DNA of 64,000 nt. Origin: a bacterium. GTDB taxonomy: Bacteria > Joyebacterota > Joyebacteria > Joyebacterales > Joyebacteraceae. The notes under the pieces were generated by a model, which saw only the letters and a list, made by a program, of their open reading frames with translations, searched no databases and was not told the origin of the DNA. A program made the position numbers and the translations under genes. The DNA lies in contig JAPEKQ010000012.1 of NCBI GenBank assembly GCA_029990205.1, positions 1 to 64,000 on the forward strand, read 5' to 3'. Of the stretch, positions 36,013 to 45,277 are shown piece by piece; positions within the stretch are counted from its first letter, which is position 1, and each line of letters opens with the position of its first letter.

Positions 36013-36354
36013 GTTCCTTCCCCCTGATGTCGGCTCCCTCCGGAGCCGTGCTTGGTGACTCCCGGGTCCCTCACCGCCCGTCCGGGCGGGGGAACTCCTG
36101 TTGTATCTCACAATGCCTATGATATGGATAAACCGGTCCGACTCGAAGGTGACTCCCGCCAAGCGGCATCTGCCGCGGGCGAGATGACATGAGTCGGCGG
36201 TGAACTGCAGGGGGCGAAAAGCCCCTGTGGCGCCCCGGAAGGCCCCGGGGGCTGGCATGTTGCGGCGGGTCGAATCCTACCCTACCAGGGGAGTATCTCT
36301 CGAAGCCGAACCTGCGCTCTTACCAAGGCAAGATTTCGCGCAGGCGAAGCTCCG
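36013..36354. other. 342-base intergenic region without a supported gene
   Basis: It contains a 7-bp stem CCTGCGC/GCGCAGG with a 20-base loop just after the LytTR regulator stop (36310-36345), GC-rich hairpins near 36211-36250, and a CCGCCCG/CGGGCGG hairpin near 36074-36091. A TATCAT box (36119-36124) could be a -10 element for the bactofilin gene, but its -35 is poor. I can assign no RNA family. Confidence 0.4.
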
Positions 36355-37113
36355 CTACCATGGAAGTATCTCGCGGAGCCGGCGGGCACGCGCTCGGGAG
36401 AGCACGACCTCGGTCTTCCCGTCATCCGCGACGATGACCTGGTACTTGCCGCCAAACCACGGCACGATCTCCACGACGTGGTCCAGGTTGACGATGCTCG
36501 ACCGGTGGGTCCGGAAGAACGTCTTCGCGTCGAGCCGCTGCTCGAGCTCCGACATCGTCATGTTGATGAGATAGCGGTCGCTTTTCGTGTGAACGAATAC
36601 GAGCTCGTCGGACGCCTCGACCCAGACGACGTCGGACGCATCCAGCAGGACGATGCGCTTGCCCTTCGTCACCGGCAGACGGTTGAGCCCGGTCGGCTGG
36701 ACGAGCTCCGCGATGCGACCGATGGTCTGCTCGAGACCGCTCTCCTCGTGGAGCAGATCGCGCGCCCGGGTCAGCGCCTCGGCGAAGCGCTCCTTCGTGA
36801 TCGGTTTGAGGAGATAGTCGATCGAGTTCACCTCGAATGCCTTGATCGCGTACTCGTCGAACGCGGTCGCGAAGACCACGAGCGGCACCTCGTCGAGCGC
36901 CTCGACCACCTCGAACCCGTTCATCCCCGGCATCTGGATGTCCAGAACAACGAGATCGGGCCTGAGTTCCTTGATGCTCTCAACGGCCGCGATGCCGTTG
37001 CTCGCCTCCCCGACGCAGTCGAACGCCTCGTGCTCGGAGAGCAGGTCCTTCACGCGAGCTCGTGCGAGCTCCTCGTCGTCGACCACCATGACTCTGATCC
37101 TGTCGTCGCTCAC
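36355..37113 (-). CDS. LytTR-type response regulator
   Basis: A 252-residue regulator. The receiver domain (residues 5-120) has acidic Asp12/Asp13, phospho-acceptor Asp58 (LVVLDIQMPG) and conserved Lys in LLKPIT. The LytTR DNA-binding domain (about 145-250) has VWVEASDELVFVHTKSDRYL, MTMSELEQRL and FFRTHRSSIVNLDHV. The start is GTG 37113 with GGAGCG upstream, overlapping the kinase stop as GTGA. It is paired with the LytS-type kinase and lies at the 3' end of the cell-wall recycling run, which suggests control of envelope or autolysis genes. No target site is identified. Confidence 0.93.
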   Translation of the reverse strand: MSDDRIRVMVVDDEELARARVKDLLSEHEAFDCVGEASNGIAAVESIKELRPDLVVLDIQMPGMNGFEVVEALDEVPLVVFATAFDEYAIKAFEVNSIDYLLKPITKERFAEALTRARDLLHEESGLEQTIGRIAELVQPTGLNRLPVTKGKRIVLLDASDVVWVEASDELVFVHTKSDRYLINMTMSELEQRLDAKTFFRTHRSSIVNLDHVVEIVPWFGGKYQVIVADDGKTEVVLSRARARRLREILPW

Positions 37114-38219
37114 GAATCGCTCCGTTCCTCGCGCGCCATCGGGATAATGAGACGCGCCGTTGTGCCTTTGCCCTGTCTGCTCTCGACGACCAGCCACTCC
37201 CCCGCCCCGAAGCTCGTCCGGAGCCGGTCGCGGACGTTCCGGAGCCCGTAGCTCTCGGGCGAAAGCTCCGAGAGGTCGAGTTTCTCGGCGCCGACCCCAT
37301 CATCTGAGATGAGCACGGTGAGCCGGCGGTTCTTCACGGACGCCGCGATGCGAATAAGCCCGCCCTCCACCTTGGGCGAGATGCCGTGGCGAACCGCGTT
37401 CTCGACGAGCGGCTGGAGGATGAGCGGCGGCACGGTGACGTCCCCGGCCCCCGGCCCGATCTCCTGCTCGACGCGGAGCCGGTCTCCGAACCGCGCGCGC
37501 TCGACGTCGAGGTACGCGTCGACCAGCTCGAGCTCGCTCGAGAGCGGCACGCTCCCCTTTTCGGAGGCGAGCAGCGTCTTGCGGAAGATGCTCGCCAGGC
37601 GCTCGAGGGTTCCCTGAGCGGCCTCCGGATCGATGGTCGTCAGAGCGGAGATCGAATTGAGCGCGTTGAACAGGAAGTGCGGGTTGATCTGCGCCTTGAG
37701 CGCCTTGAGCTCCGAACGCGCGGCGAGCTCGCGCAGCCGTTCCTCGCGGACGCGGTTGGCGGCAAGCTCGGCGTAGGTCTGTTCGATCTCGTCGCGCATG
37801 CGCTCGTAGTAGTACACGATGAGGCCGAGGACCACGGCGCAGAAGCTGTCGACCACGATAACGATGGCCGCCATCCTGCCCTGATACAGAATGAACACGG
37901 GATCCGCGAAGATCACGAGACCCGAGCCGAATGCGCCGCCGGCCAGCAACGTGAGCACCGCCAGCGGGATGTTGATGAACTTCGGGAACGCCGCGTAGCG
38001 TGGAAGAACGAACCGCGCCGAGAGCACCGTCGCGAAACCGACGGCGTTCGCGAAGAGGATGCTCAGACGGACCGAGTTGGGTATCGCCGTGAGGTTCCCC
38101 GAAAAGTAGCCGATGGCAAGGCCGATGATGGCGCCGGCTACCGTGAAGCCCAGGGCCCATCGCAGCAGCCCCACAACGGTGAGTCGTCCGGATTGAGTTC
38201 CTGTCGCTGTTCGCGGCAT
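37110..38219 (-). CDS. LytS-type membrane sensor histidine kinase
   Basis: A 369-residue kinase. Residues 15-138 form a multi-helix membrane sensor (LLRWALGFTVAGAIIGLAIG, FINIPLAVLTLLAGGAFGSG, IVIVVDSFCAVVLGLIVYYY). After a coiled segment comes the HisKA_5-type phospho-acceptor QINPHFLFNALNSISAL with His181. The ATPase domain has PLILQPLVENAVRHGI, VLISDDGVGAEKLDL and SYGLRNVRDRLRTSFG. The membrane module is a clear relative of that in the RsbU-type phosphatase at 33330-34700. It starts 7 bases after the dacB-like stop, so it is likely co-transcribed with peptidoglycan genes. Confidence 0.92.
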   Translation of the reverse strand: MPRTATGTQSGRLTVVGLLRWALGFTVAGAIIGLAIGYFSGNLTAIPNSVRLSILFANAVGFATVLSARFVLPRYAAFPKFINIPLAVLTLLAGGAFGSGLVIFADPVFILYQGRMAAIVIVVDSFCAVVLGLIVYYYERMRDEIEQTYAELAANRVREERLRELAARSELKALKAQINPHFLFNALNSISALTTIDPEAAQGTLERLASIFRKTLLASEKGSVPLSSELELVDAYLDVERARFGDRLRVEQEIGPGAGDVTVPPLILQPLVENAVRHGISPKVEGGLIRIAASVKNRRLTVLISDDGVGAEKLDLSELSPESYGLRNVRDRLRTSFGAGEWLVVESRQGKGTTARLIIPMAREERSDS

Positions 38220-38226
38220 CGGTATC

Positions 38227-39786
38227 CTACAGGTTCTGGTGGACGTGCATCAGGATCGCATGCTCCACGTCGTGCACTTTCCATGCCTCGCACGTCGATC
38301 CGTTCGTGATGATCGAGAAGACGAGGCGCCTGCCCGACGTCGCTTCCATGATGCCCGAGATGGCCGTCACCCCATCGAGAAGGCCGGTCTTTGCCCGAAT
38401 GACGCCCTCGAGACCGCCGTATCCCATCCGGTCGGAGAGCGTTCCATCGGTTCCGCTCACACTGAGAGACGCCAGAAACTCGGGGAAGGTTGCGAACTCA
38501 TTCGCGGCGGTACGGATGACGGTCGCAATGGCCCGGGTCGTCAGACGGTTCCCCCGCGAGAGGCCTGAGCCATCCTTGATCCTCAGACCGGTCGTATCGA
38601 CGCCGGTCGACGCGACGTGCACCTTGAGCGCTGCGCACCCGCTCGCCGTCGTCCCCGGCGCGCCGGCCGTCTCCGCACCGAGCGTCTTCACGAGCTGCTC
38701 GGCCACGAAGTTGTTGCTGTACTTGCCCATGTCGCGGACGACGAGCGACAGGGGCTTCGACTCGTGAATGAAGAGCTCGCGCGCTTCGGCTGGCGCCTCG
38801 CCGGGCCTGAGGCCGCCGGCGAACTCCACACCGGCTCTCGCCAGGAAGGACTCGATGGAGGCGACGAAGTTCCAGAGCGGGTCGTCGATGCTCCGGTAGA
38901 CGACCTTGCCCTTGCTCCCCTCGGGGATGCGGCCGCTGACCGTGACGAGGTTGCGAGCTTCGGGCCACCCCCTGTCAGGCCCCGGAGCCCTCGTAGGCAC
39001 CGAAATCCTCTGCACATCGATCGTCGACGACCGCTGCGACGAGCAGGTCGTCGCCTTGTTGTTGATCTCCACGAACCCGACGTCCGGCGAGACGATGACT
39101 CGTGCCGGCTCTCCGCGCGCATCGCCGGGAAGCACGTGCACGCGCACCGTGTTGAAGTTGGCGGAGAGAGCGCCCGTGCGCGCATGGTAGGCGCGGTCGC
39201 CGTCGGCGACATCCTTCGATGTGGTCCACTCGTCATCGAAGTAGGACCTGTCGAACACGAGGTCGCCCTCGATCCGCTCGATGCCGAGTGTGCGGAACCG
39301 CTCGGCGATCTGCCAGAGCTCCTCCGAAACGATGGCCGGATCGCCGCTCCCCTTGATGAACACATCACCCCGCAGAACCGGCCCGACCGTCGCGGCGTCG
39401 GTCGAGAACACGGTCGCGAACTGGTAGTCCGCCCCGAGCTGTGCGAGCGCCGCGGCCGACGTGATGACCTTCATGTTCGAGGCCGGCATCATCAGAGCGT
39501 CGGCGTTCCTCTCGTAGAGCGGGGCGTCGCCATCGAGGGGTGCGATCATGATGGAGACATCGGTTCCGCGCACGTCGGGCTTGACGAGCAGCGAATCGAT
39601 GACCCAGTCGAGGCTCTCGAGTGACGCGGATGTCTCGGCGGCGCCGGACTCCGTCGCGACCGGCTCCTCCGCGTCCGCGTCCGCCGCGCGCGCCGGCCCG
39701 ACAGGCGAGCACAGCGCGATGAGCAGTGCGAGCGCGCAGACGAGGCAGGTGTTCGCCCACCGGACTCTGTTCGTGTCGTGTCTCAT
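38227..39786 (-). CDS. dacB: D-alanyl-D-alanine carboxypeptidase/endopeptidase, PBP4 type
   Basis: A 519-residue periplasmic PBP4-family (S13) enzyme that trims or cleaves peptidoglycan peptide cross-links. Signal peptide at 12-34; SxxK as PASNMK with Ser103/Lys106; SxN in GKYSNNFVAEQL; KTG in IRAKTGLLDGV. The insert with VRGDVFIKGSGDPAIVSEEL and GDLVFDRSYFDD is typical of the DacB domain structure. ATG 39786 with GAGAG upstream gives the signal peptide; the longer frame is rejected. It lies between an amidase (22 bases upstream) and the LytS-type kinase (7 bases downstream). Confidence 0.9.
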   Translation of the reverse strand: MRHDTNRVRWANTCLVCALALLIALCSPVGPARAADADAEEPVATESGAAETSASLESLDWVIDSLLVKPDVRGTDVSIMIAPLDGDAPLYERNADALMMPASNMKVITSAAALAQLGADYQFATVFSTDAATVGPVLRGDVFIKGSGDPAIVSEELWQIAERFRTLGIERIEGDLVFDRSYFDDEWTTSKDVADGDRAYHARTGALSANFNTVRVHVLPGDARGEPARVIVSPDVGFVEINNKATTCSSQRSSTIDVQRISVPTRAPGPDRGWPEARNLVTVSGRIPEGSKGKVVYRSIDDPLWNFVASIESFLARAGVEFAGGLRPGEAPAEARELFIHESKPLSLVVRDMGKYSNNFVAEQLVKTLGAETAGAPGTTASGCAALKVHVASTGVDTTGLRIKDGSGLSRGNRLTTRAIATVIRTAANEFATFPEFLASLSVSGTDGTLSDRMGYGGLEGVIRAKTGLLDGVTAISGIMEATSGRRLVFSIITNGSTCEAWKVHDVEHAILMHVHQNL

Positions 39787-39808
39787 ACTCTCGGCAGCTC
39801 CCCTCAGG

Positions 39809-40369
39809 TCAGGCGTCCCGAACATCCGACCCATCGCTCCGCTCGAGGATGGCGGCCACGCGGTCGCGGAACTCGTCCATATCGACCGCGCGTCCCGGGC
39901 ACTCCTTGCGCTGGACGCACTCGCCGTTCTCGATGACGTACCCGGTGCCCTCGAGCTCGCGGTGGCCGAGTACTCGATCGGGCGTGAGCCCGAGATCGCT
40001 GACGAGCCGCGCGCAGAGTTCGGCCGCTGCCGTCAGCTGTTCGCGGGGCGGCGGCTCCTCGCACGCGTCGTACGCCATGCAGACGCCGATCGACCGGTTG
40101 TTCCAAGGACCCACGTGCCACGAACGGATCCCCCGTGGAAGACAGCGGTACATGAGTCCGTCCGGCTCGATGAAGTACGCGTAGGCGATGGTCGGGCACC
40201 CGGCGTCGCTGATGTGGTTCGGCCCCGTGTGGTACCTGGCGGTCTCCCACACGTTCCACCCCGGCATCGCCGTACAGTGGAGCACGACGGTATCGATGCC
40301 GTCGGGATCCCGCGTCTCGGGTTCTCCTTTGACGGGCAGAACATCCTTGATGTCGTGGAGCCAGTGCAT
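39809..40369 (-). CDS. N-acetylmuramoyl-L-alanine amidase (Amidase_2/PGRP type)
   Basis: A 186-residue Zn amidase without a signal peptide. The likely zinc ligands are His31 (VVLHCTAMPGW), His136 (LGHRELEGTG) and Cys157 (KECPG), as in T7 lysozyme/PGRP enzymes. NISDAGCPTIAYAYFIEPDG-like and HVGPWNNRSIGVCMAYD stretches complete the fold. A cytoplasmic location would fit an AmpD-like role, removing peptide from recycled anhydro-muropeptides; this agrees with neighbouring anmK, murQ and NagZ-like genes. The HAD stop TAG directly abuts its ATG 40369, with GGAGA before it, so translation is coupled. Confidence 0.87.
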   Translation of the reverse strand: MHWLHDIKDVLPVKGEPETRDPDGIDTVVLHCTAMPGWNVWETARYHTGPNHISDAGCPTIAYAYFIEPDGLMYRCLPRGIRSWHVGPWNNRSIGVCMAYDACEEPPPREQLTAAAELCARLVSDLGLTPDRVLGHRELEGTGYVIENGECVQRKECPGRAVDMDEFRDRVAAILERSDGSDVRDA

Positions 40370-41077
40370 CTACTCGGTCTCCCCGCGCAGCTGCTTCTCC
40401 CAGCTCTCCACCAGCGGCGCCAGTTCGGCGAAGTAGTGGATCACGTGGTCGGCGCCGTCGAACTCGTTGCCCGCGGCAAACCCCCAATCACACCCGATCG
40501 ACCAGGTCCCCGCGCTCTTCGCCGCGGCGATGTCCGAGCTCCGGTCGCCCACCATCACGGCGCGCTTGGGCCAGACGTCGAGGGTCGTGAGGATGCCGAG
40601 GATCAGATCGGCCTTGTTGAGGGTGCCGCGCTCGCCGGCGCACCATGTCTCTGAGAAGTACGACCTCAGATCGAATGTGTCCAGCACGAAGTGCATGTAG
40701 CCGGTCCCGGCGTTCGTCGCGATGCCCAGCAAGTAGCCCCCAGCGCGCAACCGCGCGAGCCCCTCGAGAACGCCCGGGAAGAGCGAGCCCTTTCCGCCCG
40801 CGATGAGCTCGTGCTCCCAGTGCCAGATGAGATCGCTCATCTCAGCGATGTGCTTCTCCGGAAGCGTCGGGAGAACGGTCGTCACGTAGTGCTCGCGCGT
40901 GTTCCCGACGCCACCCATGATCTGTTCGGGCGTCGGCCGCGGGATCTGAAGGTCGTGCCGGTCGTTGATGTCGCGCACGGCCATCTCGACCGCACCGACG
41001 GTCGTGGCGGTCGACGAGTAGATGGTGCCGTCGAGATCGAGGATGACGAGGTCGAGCGCGTGCGTGTTCTTGTCCAA
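40370..41077 (-). CDS. HAD-superfamily phosphatase (TTG start)
   Basis: A 235-residue HAD hydrolase. Motif I is LDLDGTIY (Asp14, Asp16), motif II is in LLGIATNAG, and motif III/IV is VMVGDRSSDIAAAKSAG. The helical cap lies between residues 20 and 95. The start is TTG at 41077 with GGAG 6 bases upstream; no ATG gives motif I, and the long frame upstream is non-conserved. Its place in a peptidoglycan recycling run suggests a sugar-phosphate phosphatase such as a MurNAc-phosphate phosphatase (MupP-like). Phosphoglycolate phosphatase or a generic nucleotidase are equally open. Confidence 0.82.
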   Translation of the reverse strand: MDKNTHALDLVILDLDGTIYSSTATTVGAVEMAVRDINDRHDLQIPRPTPEQIMGGVGNTREHYVTTVLPTLPEKHIAEMSDLIWHWEHELIAGGKGSLFPGVLEGLARLRAGGYLLGIATNAGTGYMHFVLDTFDLRSYFSETWCAGERGTLNKADLILGILTTLDVWPKRAVMVGDRSSDIAAAKSAGTWSIGCDWGFAAGNEFDGADHVIHYFAELAPLVESWEKQLRGETE

Positions 41078-41114
41078 TGGTGGCTCCGATGTCTGAGTCT
41101 GCGATGTGGTGTGA

Positions 41115-42056
41115 TCAGGGGCGCCCCTGCTCCCGCATGAGTGTCTCAATATCCTCCAGGCGGGCCGCTCCGCCGCGCGCGCCGACCGCCGTGCAGTTGA
41201 GCGCGGCCGCGGCGTTGCTGAAGTCGAGCGTCCGCTCGACCGTCCATCCCGCGAGCAGCCCGTAGACGAACGCTCCGTGGAAGATGTCGCCGGCGCCGGT
41301 CGTGTCAGCGACACTTACCTCGAACCCCGGCGACTCGACCCGCGTACCGTCCTTCGTCAGCGCAACCGCCCCGCGTTCACCCCTCGTCATCACCGCGAGC
41401 GACGGCCCCTGTTCGAGAATGCGCGAGAGCGCTTCCTCGTCGTCCGCGCACCCGGCGTAGAGGTTCGGGAACCTCGACGAGGCTACGAGGAGGTCGGTGT
41501 GTGCGACGCAGTCGTGGGTCCCTTCCTTCACGGTCTCTGCATCCATCACGACGGGGATACCATGCTCCTGCGCGATGCGTGCCGCCTTCGCAGCGGCCGG
41601 GGCGTCGTGTCCGTCGACGAGAAGAGCGCGTCCGACCGCGATCTTCTCGGGGGTGATCTCGTCAGGCTGGGTCGCAATGCCATCGGGACGGTCCCAGAAG
41701 ATGGTCCTCTCCCCCGTCGTCTCGTCGACGATGATCATCGCGAGCTGGTTCGTCGCGCCCGGCACCGCCGGGACGTCGCTGACGTCCACGCCCTCGGAGC
41801 GAATGGTCTCGAGCGAGTAGTCGCCGATGGCGTCGCCGCCGACCTTCCCCACGTACTTCGTCCGGAGACCGAGCCGCGCGCACTGGACCATCGCGCTGGC
41901 GGCCTGGCCGCCCGGCGAACGCTGGAACCCGACGAGCCTGAGTTTCTCGCCGCGCTCCGCCTCGCGCGGAACGATGCACAGATGATCGACCGCGTTGAGG
42001 CCGAAGCCGACAACGTCGAACGGTGCGCTCTCGGGTATGGTCACATCGAACTTCAC
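41115..42056 (-). CDS. PfkB/ribokinase-family carbohydrate kinase
   Basis: A 313-residue kinase of the ribokinase superfamily. The N-terminal substrate-binding region GFGLNAVDHLCIVP is followed by SPGGQAASAMVQCARLG (PfkB signature 1 region). Near the C-terminus is VADTTGAGDIFHGAFVYGL (signature 2), with catalytic Asp257 in TGAGD. It phosphorylates a sugar or nucleoside, but the substrate is unknown. The recycling context suggests an amino sugar such as GlcNAc, by inference. The start is GTG 42056 with GGGAGG upstream. It lies 37 bases before the HAD gene. Confidence 0.87.
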   Translation of the reverse strand: MKFDVTIPESAPFDVVGFGLNAVDHLCIVPREAERGEKLRLVGFQRSPGGQAASAMVQCARLGLRTKYVGKVGGDAIGDYSLETIRSEGVDVSDVPAVPGATNQLAMIIVDETTGERTIFWDRPDGIATQPDEITPEKIAVGRALLVDGHDAPAAAKAARIAQEHGIPVVMDAETVKEGTHDCVAHTDLLVASSRFPNLYAGCADDEEALSRILEQGPSLAVMTRGERGAVALTKDGTRVESPGFEVSVADTTGAGDIFHGAFVYGLLAGWTVERTLDFSNAAAALNCTAVGARGGAARLEDIETLMREQGRP

Positions 42057-42107
42057 GATCCTCCCTGCGTTTCACGTCGCCGCGCGGATGGGCTGCGCCG
42101 GCGCGCG

Positions 42108-43568
42108 CTAGACCTTCCTGTCCTTCCACTTGCCGCGACGGAACCAGAAGTACGTCAGCATCACCTCGATGCTCGCGGCGATGAACATCGACCACCAGAC
42201 TCCCAGCTCCGAGGTATGGAGCACGTGGATGGCACCCAGGATGAGCGGGATCTGGACGCCCCACTCGATGATGGCCGCGATGACGGTCGGCGGCCACGTG
42301 TTGCCCGAGCCGTAGAACGCCGAGGAGAGAACGATATGCATGGCGATCATGATCTGCGCGATGGCCATCAGTCTGATGAGCGGCACGCCAGCGGCCATGA
42401 CTGCCGGATCGTCGGCGAAGACGCCCAGGATGTTCGGTGCGAACGCGACTTCGATGGCGCCCAGAATGCCGGTCAGCAGAAGCACGAGGAGCGTCGCCTT
42501 CACCACGGCGTCCTGCGCGCGGTCCTTCTGCGCGGCGCCCAGGTTCTGCCCGACGATGGCCCCGCAGCCGAGCTCCAGACCGACCGCGAACAGAATGCCT
42601 AGTTCCATGATGCGCATCCCGACGCCGTACGCGGCTACGACTATGGTCCCGAATGTGGCGACCAGGGTGGCGACGTACCAGTGCGCCACGCTCCTGAGGA
42701 GCCCGTTGATGCCGGCCGGGATGCCGATCCTGAGGATCTCGACCATCACTCGAACTCTCGGCTGGAACCGCGTCCAGATGGGCACCGTGATGTTGCCCTT
42801 GCCCGATCCGAGCAGCCAGATGCCGACGAAGACGGCCGCCGCGGCCGAGACCGCGGTAGCCCACGCAGCGCCCGCGATCCCCATGTCGAGTCCGAAGATG
42901 AAGAGAGGATCGAGCCCGACGTTGAGCGCGGTCGACATCAACATGATGTACATCGCCTTGGGAGCGTCACCAACGCCGCGGAACGCCGTGTAGATCGAGT
43001 ACGAGGTGAACATGAACGGGAGGAACGCGAACCGAATCCTGCCGTACGACATCGCGAGACGGTGCACCTCGGGGTCGTCACTCATGATCTTGAGCACATG
43101 CGGCGCGATGAGCAGCCCGAGTGCGCCCATGATGATGGCGATGCCGAACTTGAGCAGCAGCGTCTGCCGGATGACGTCACGCGTGTCCTCGATGCGCTTC
43201 TCGCCGAAGCGCCGCGAGATAAGCGCGACCGAACCGGTGCCGATGATCTGATTCGCCGAGCCGAACACCCACGCGATGGCGGCGAAGAGTGTGATCGCCG
43301 CGACGGGCGCCGTGCCGAGCCTGCTGACCCAGTAGATGTCGGTCAGGCTGTAGATGGTCATCGCGCCGAACCCGATCATCGACGGGACACCCATGTACAG
43401 GACGTTCTTGAGCACGTTCCCCTTGGTGATGTCTACCGTGGGCGCCTGCTCGAGGACGGCCTCAGTGAGATCCGGGTCGAGCTCTGCGAGTTCGGGCGCC
43501 GCCCCGTCGTGGTCGATCACGGGGTCGTGCGTCCGCTCATCGCGCTTGATGTCATCGGGTGCCGGCAA
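42108..43568 (-). CDS. MATE-family multidrug/organic cation efflux transporter
   Basis: A 486-residue protein with about twelve membrane helices in two halves and MATE signatures: VPSMIGFGAMTIYSLTDIYW, GTGSVALISRRFGEKRIEDT, and in the second half AYGVGMRIMELGILFAVGLE followed by IVGQNLGAAQKDRAQD. A 50-residue acidic cytoplasmic N-terminus precedes helix 1. MATE proteins export cationic drugs or metabolites using Na+ or H+; the substrate here is unknown. The start is TTG at 43568 with AGGAGC upstream. It interrupts the cell-wall recycling run, though it may share its transcript (89-base gap upstream, 51 downstream). Confidence 0.9.
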   Translation of the reverse strand: MPAPDDIKRDERTHDPVIDHDGAAPELAELDPDLTEAVLEQAPTVDITKGNVLKNVLYMGVPSMIGFGAMTIYSLTDIYWVSRLGTAPVAAITLFAAIAWVFGSANQIIGTGSVALISRRFGEKRIEDTRDVIRQTLLLKFGIAIIMGALGLLIAPHVLKIMSDDPEVHRLAMSYGRIRFAFLPFMFTSYSIYTAFRGVGDAPKAMYIMLMSTALNVGLDPLFIFGLDMGIAGAAWATAVSAAAAVFVGIWLLGSGKGNITVPIWTRFQPRVRVMVEILRIGIPAGINGLLRSVAHWYVATLVATFGTIVVAAYGVGMRIMELGILFAVGLELGCGAIVGQNLGAAQKDRAQDAVVKATLLVLLLTGILGAIEVAFAPNILGVFADDPAVMAAGVPLIRLMAIAQIMIAMHIVLSSAFYGSGNTWPPTVIAAIIEWGVQIPLILGAIHVLHTSELGVWWSMFIAASIEVMLTYFWFRRGKWKDRKV

Positions 43569-43657
43569 TGCTGCTCCTGACGGAAGACCGGCAACGCACA
43601 GCGCGCCACCGGGCGGAAGTCACTGAAGTGTGAGGATAGCCCGAATGGGCGGGCGGC

Positions 43658-45226
43658 TCAATCCCCGAAGAGGGCCCGCACACCGGCTATCTGCGCCGGC
43701 GGGGACCCGTCGTAGCAGCAGATCAGGGTGTCGGCGGCCTCGCAGAGCATCCCCGCCGTGTGGGGACCCGCGAAGAGCAGGACGGCCGCCTTCGGGACGG
43801 CCGCGAGGAGCTGGGCCGCCATGTCATGCGCCTCGGAGCCGGGACCCGCGTGCCCTTTCCACGCCGCCACCTCGTCGAAGAGCGCGAGAATGCAGCACTC
43901 GGCCTTCGCGATGTCGTCGAGCGGGAGCTTCCCTTCACCGGCCGTTGCGGTGACGAGACGAGCACCCGGGAGCCTCGATTCGAGCTCGCTCCTGAGCCAC
44001 ACGATGTTGTCGAGCTGCTTCGGGTCCCGAATGGCCACAAGCGCCATGGTCGCCGGATCACACGCGGCCAGTCCGGCGGCCGCAGTGGCCGGATCGCCCC
44101 TGAGCCAGGTGACGCCGCGCTTCGCGATCTCCGCGGCGACGCGGCTGCGGCTCTCGCCCCAGAGATCGTCCTCGGTCCCGTCAAGGTGACAGCGGAGCGT
44201 GTCGGCAAGCGCGCGCGAAAGCACGTCGTACGGAGGTTCGGGCATCGGACACGCGTCCGACCAATCGAGAAGCTCCTCGATGCGCGCGATGGATGCGTCG
44301 AGTCGTTCCACGGTGAGACGGCCGGATTCCACGGCGCCGACAACACCATCGATCGCCGCCTCGGCATCGGACGGCATCAGAAGCACGTCGACCCCCGCCT
44401 CGAGTGCGCGGACCGCGGCCTCACCCGGACCGTGGAGTTCGGCGATGCCACCCATCAGAAGCGCGTCGGTGACGACCAGTCCGCCGAAGCCGAGGTCCGT
44501 TCGGAGCAGGTCGGTCGTGATGACGCGCGACAGCGTTGCGGGGCCTTCATCAAGCGCCGGGTACTCCACGTGCGCGGTCATGACGGCCTTCACGCCTTCC
44601 TCAAACGCTGCGCGGAACGGAACGAGCTCGCGTGATTCGAGCATCGCGCGATCGACGTCGACCACGGGTAGCTCGATGTGCGAGTCGCGCTGCGTGTCTC
44701 CGTGACCCGGGAAGTGCTTGACGGTTCCGGCGACGCCTCCTCGCTCGAGCCCACGGACGAACGCCGTGACGAACGCCGCGACCATGTCCGGCTCGCTGCC
44801 GAACGCGCGGACGCCGATGATCGGGTTCGTGTCCTCGCTGTGCACATCGGCAACGGGTGCGAACACCAGATTGATCCCGGCAGCGCGCGCCTCAACGGCA
44901 GTCACACACCCCTGCGCGAACGCGAGATTCGGATCCCCCGTCGCCCCGCACATCATGAGCGACGGGAAGACGGTCGCGCCCTCGAGCTGCTGTCCGACCC
45001 CGCGCTCGAGATCGGACGCGACGAGAAGCCGGTGGTCGGCGAGATCCCGCATCGACTCGATGAGTCGCGGCGTGCGGTCCACGTTACCGCCAAAGAGACA
45101 GAAGCCACCGACGCCCAGCTCCTCGACATCGCGCTCGAGTCTCCGGCACTCGTCGCCGAAATCATCCCACGCGCGGTCGGAGATGTGCGTCAAGATCAGA
45201 CGCGCGGCCTTCTGTCGGATAGTCAC
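43658..45226 (-). CDS. Glycoside hydrolase family 3, NagZ-like beta-N-acetylglucosaminidase
   Basis: A 522-residue protein without signal peptide. The NagZ hallmark KHFPGHGDT is at 170-178 (catalytic His in the mobile loop), and the nucleophile is Asp254 in LVVTDALLMGG. NPIIGVRAFGSEPDMVA and PVADVHSEDTNPI are also typical. It should remove GlcNAc from GlcNAc-anhydroMurNAc in the cytoplasm, feeding AnmK and MurQ encoded next door. An extra C-terminal domain (about 340-522) exceeds the 340-residue E. coli NagZ and resembles two-domain GH3/NagZ of Gram-positive type. The start is GTG at 45226 with GGGAG upstream. Confidence 0.87.
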   Translation of the reverse strand: MTIRQKAARLILTHISDRAWDDFGDECRRLERDVEELGVGGFCLFGGNVDRTPRLIESMRDLADHRLLVASDLERGVGQQLEGATVFPSLMMCGATGDPNLAFAQGCVTAVEARAAGINLVFAPVADVHSEDTNPIIGVRAFGSEPDMVAAFVTAFVRGLERGGVAGTVKHFPGHGDTQRDSHIELPVVDVDRAMLESRELVPFRAAFEEGVKAVMTAHVEYPALDEGPATLSRVITTDLLRTDLGFGGLVVTDALLMGGIAELHGPGEAAVRALEAGVDVLLMPSDAEAAIDGVVGAVESGRLTVERLDASIARIEELLDWSDACPMPEPPYDVLSRALADTLRCHLDGTEDDLWGESRSRVAAEIAKRGVTWLRGDPATAAAGLAACDPATMALVAIRDPKQLDNIVWLRSELESRLPGARLVTATAGEGKLPLDDIAKAECCILALFDEVAAWKGHAGPGSEAHDMAAQLLAAVPKAAVLLFAGPHTAGMLCEAADTLICCYDGSPPAQIAGVRALFGD

Positions 45227-45277
45227 GGTCGTCTCCCTGTCTGTGCTGCCTCGCCGCGCCGGCGGGATGCCACCGCG

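Noticed and set aside
36240-36354. tRNA-like stretch (GGTCGAATCC, and TTGGTAAGAGCGC on the minus strand)
   Set aside because: The pieces are on opposite strands or cannot form a 5-bp T stem and an acceptor stem, so no cloverleaf is possible.
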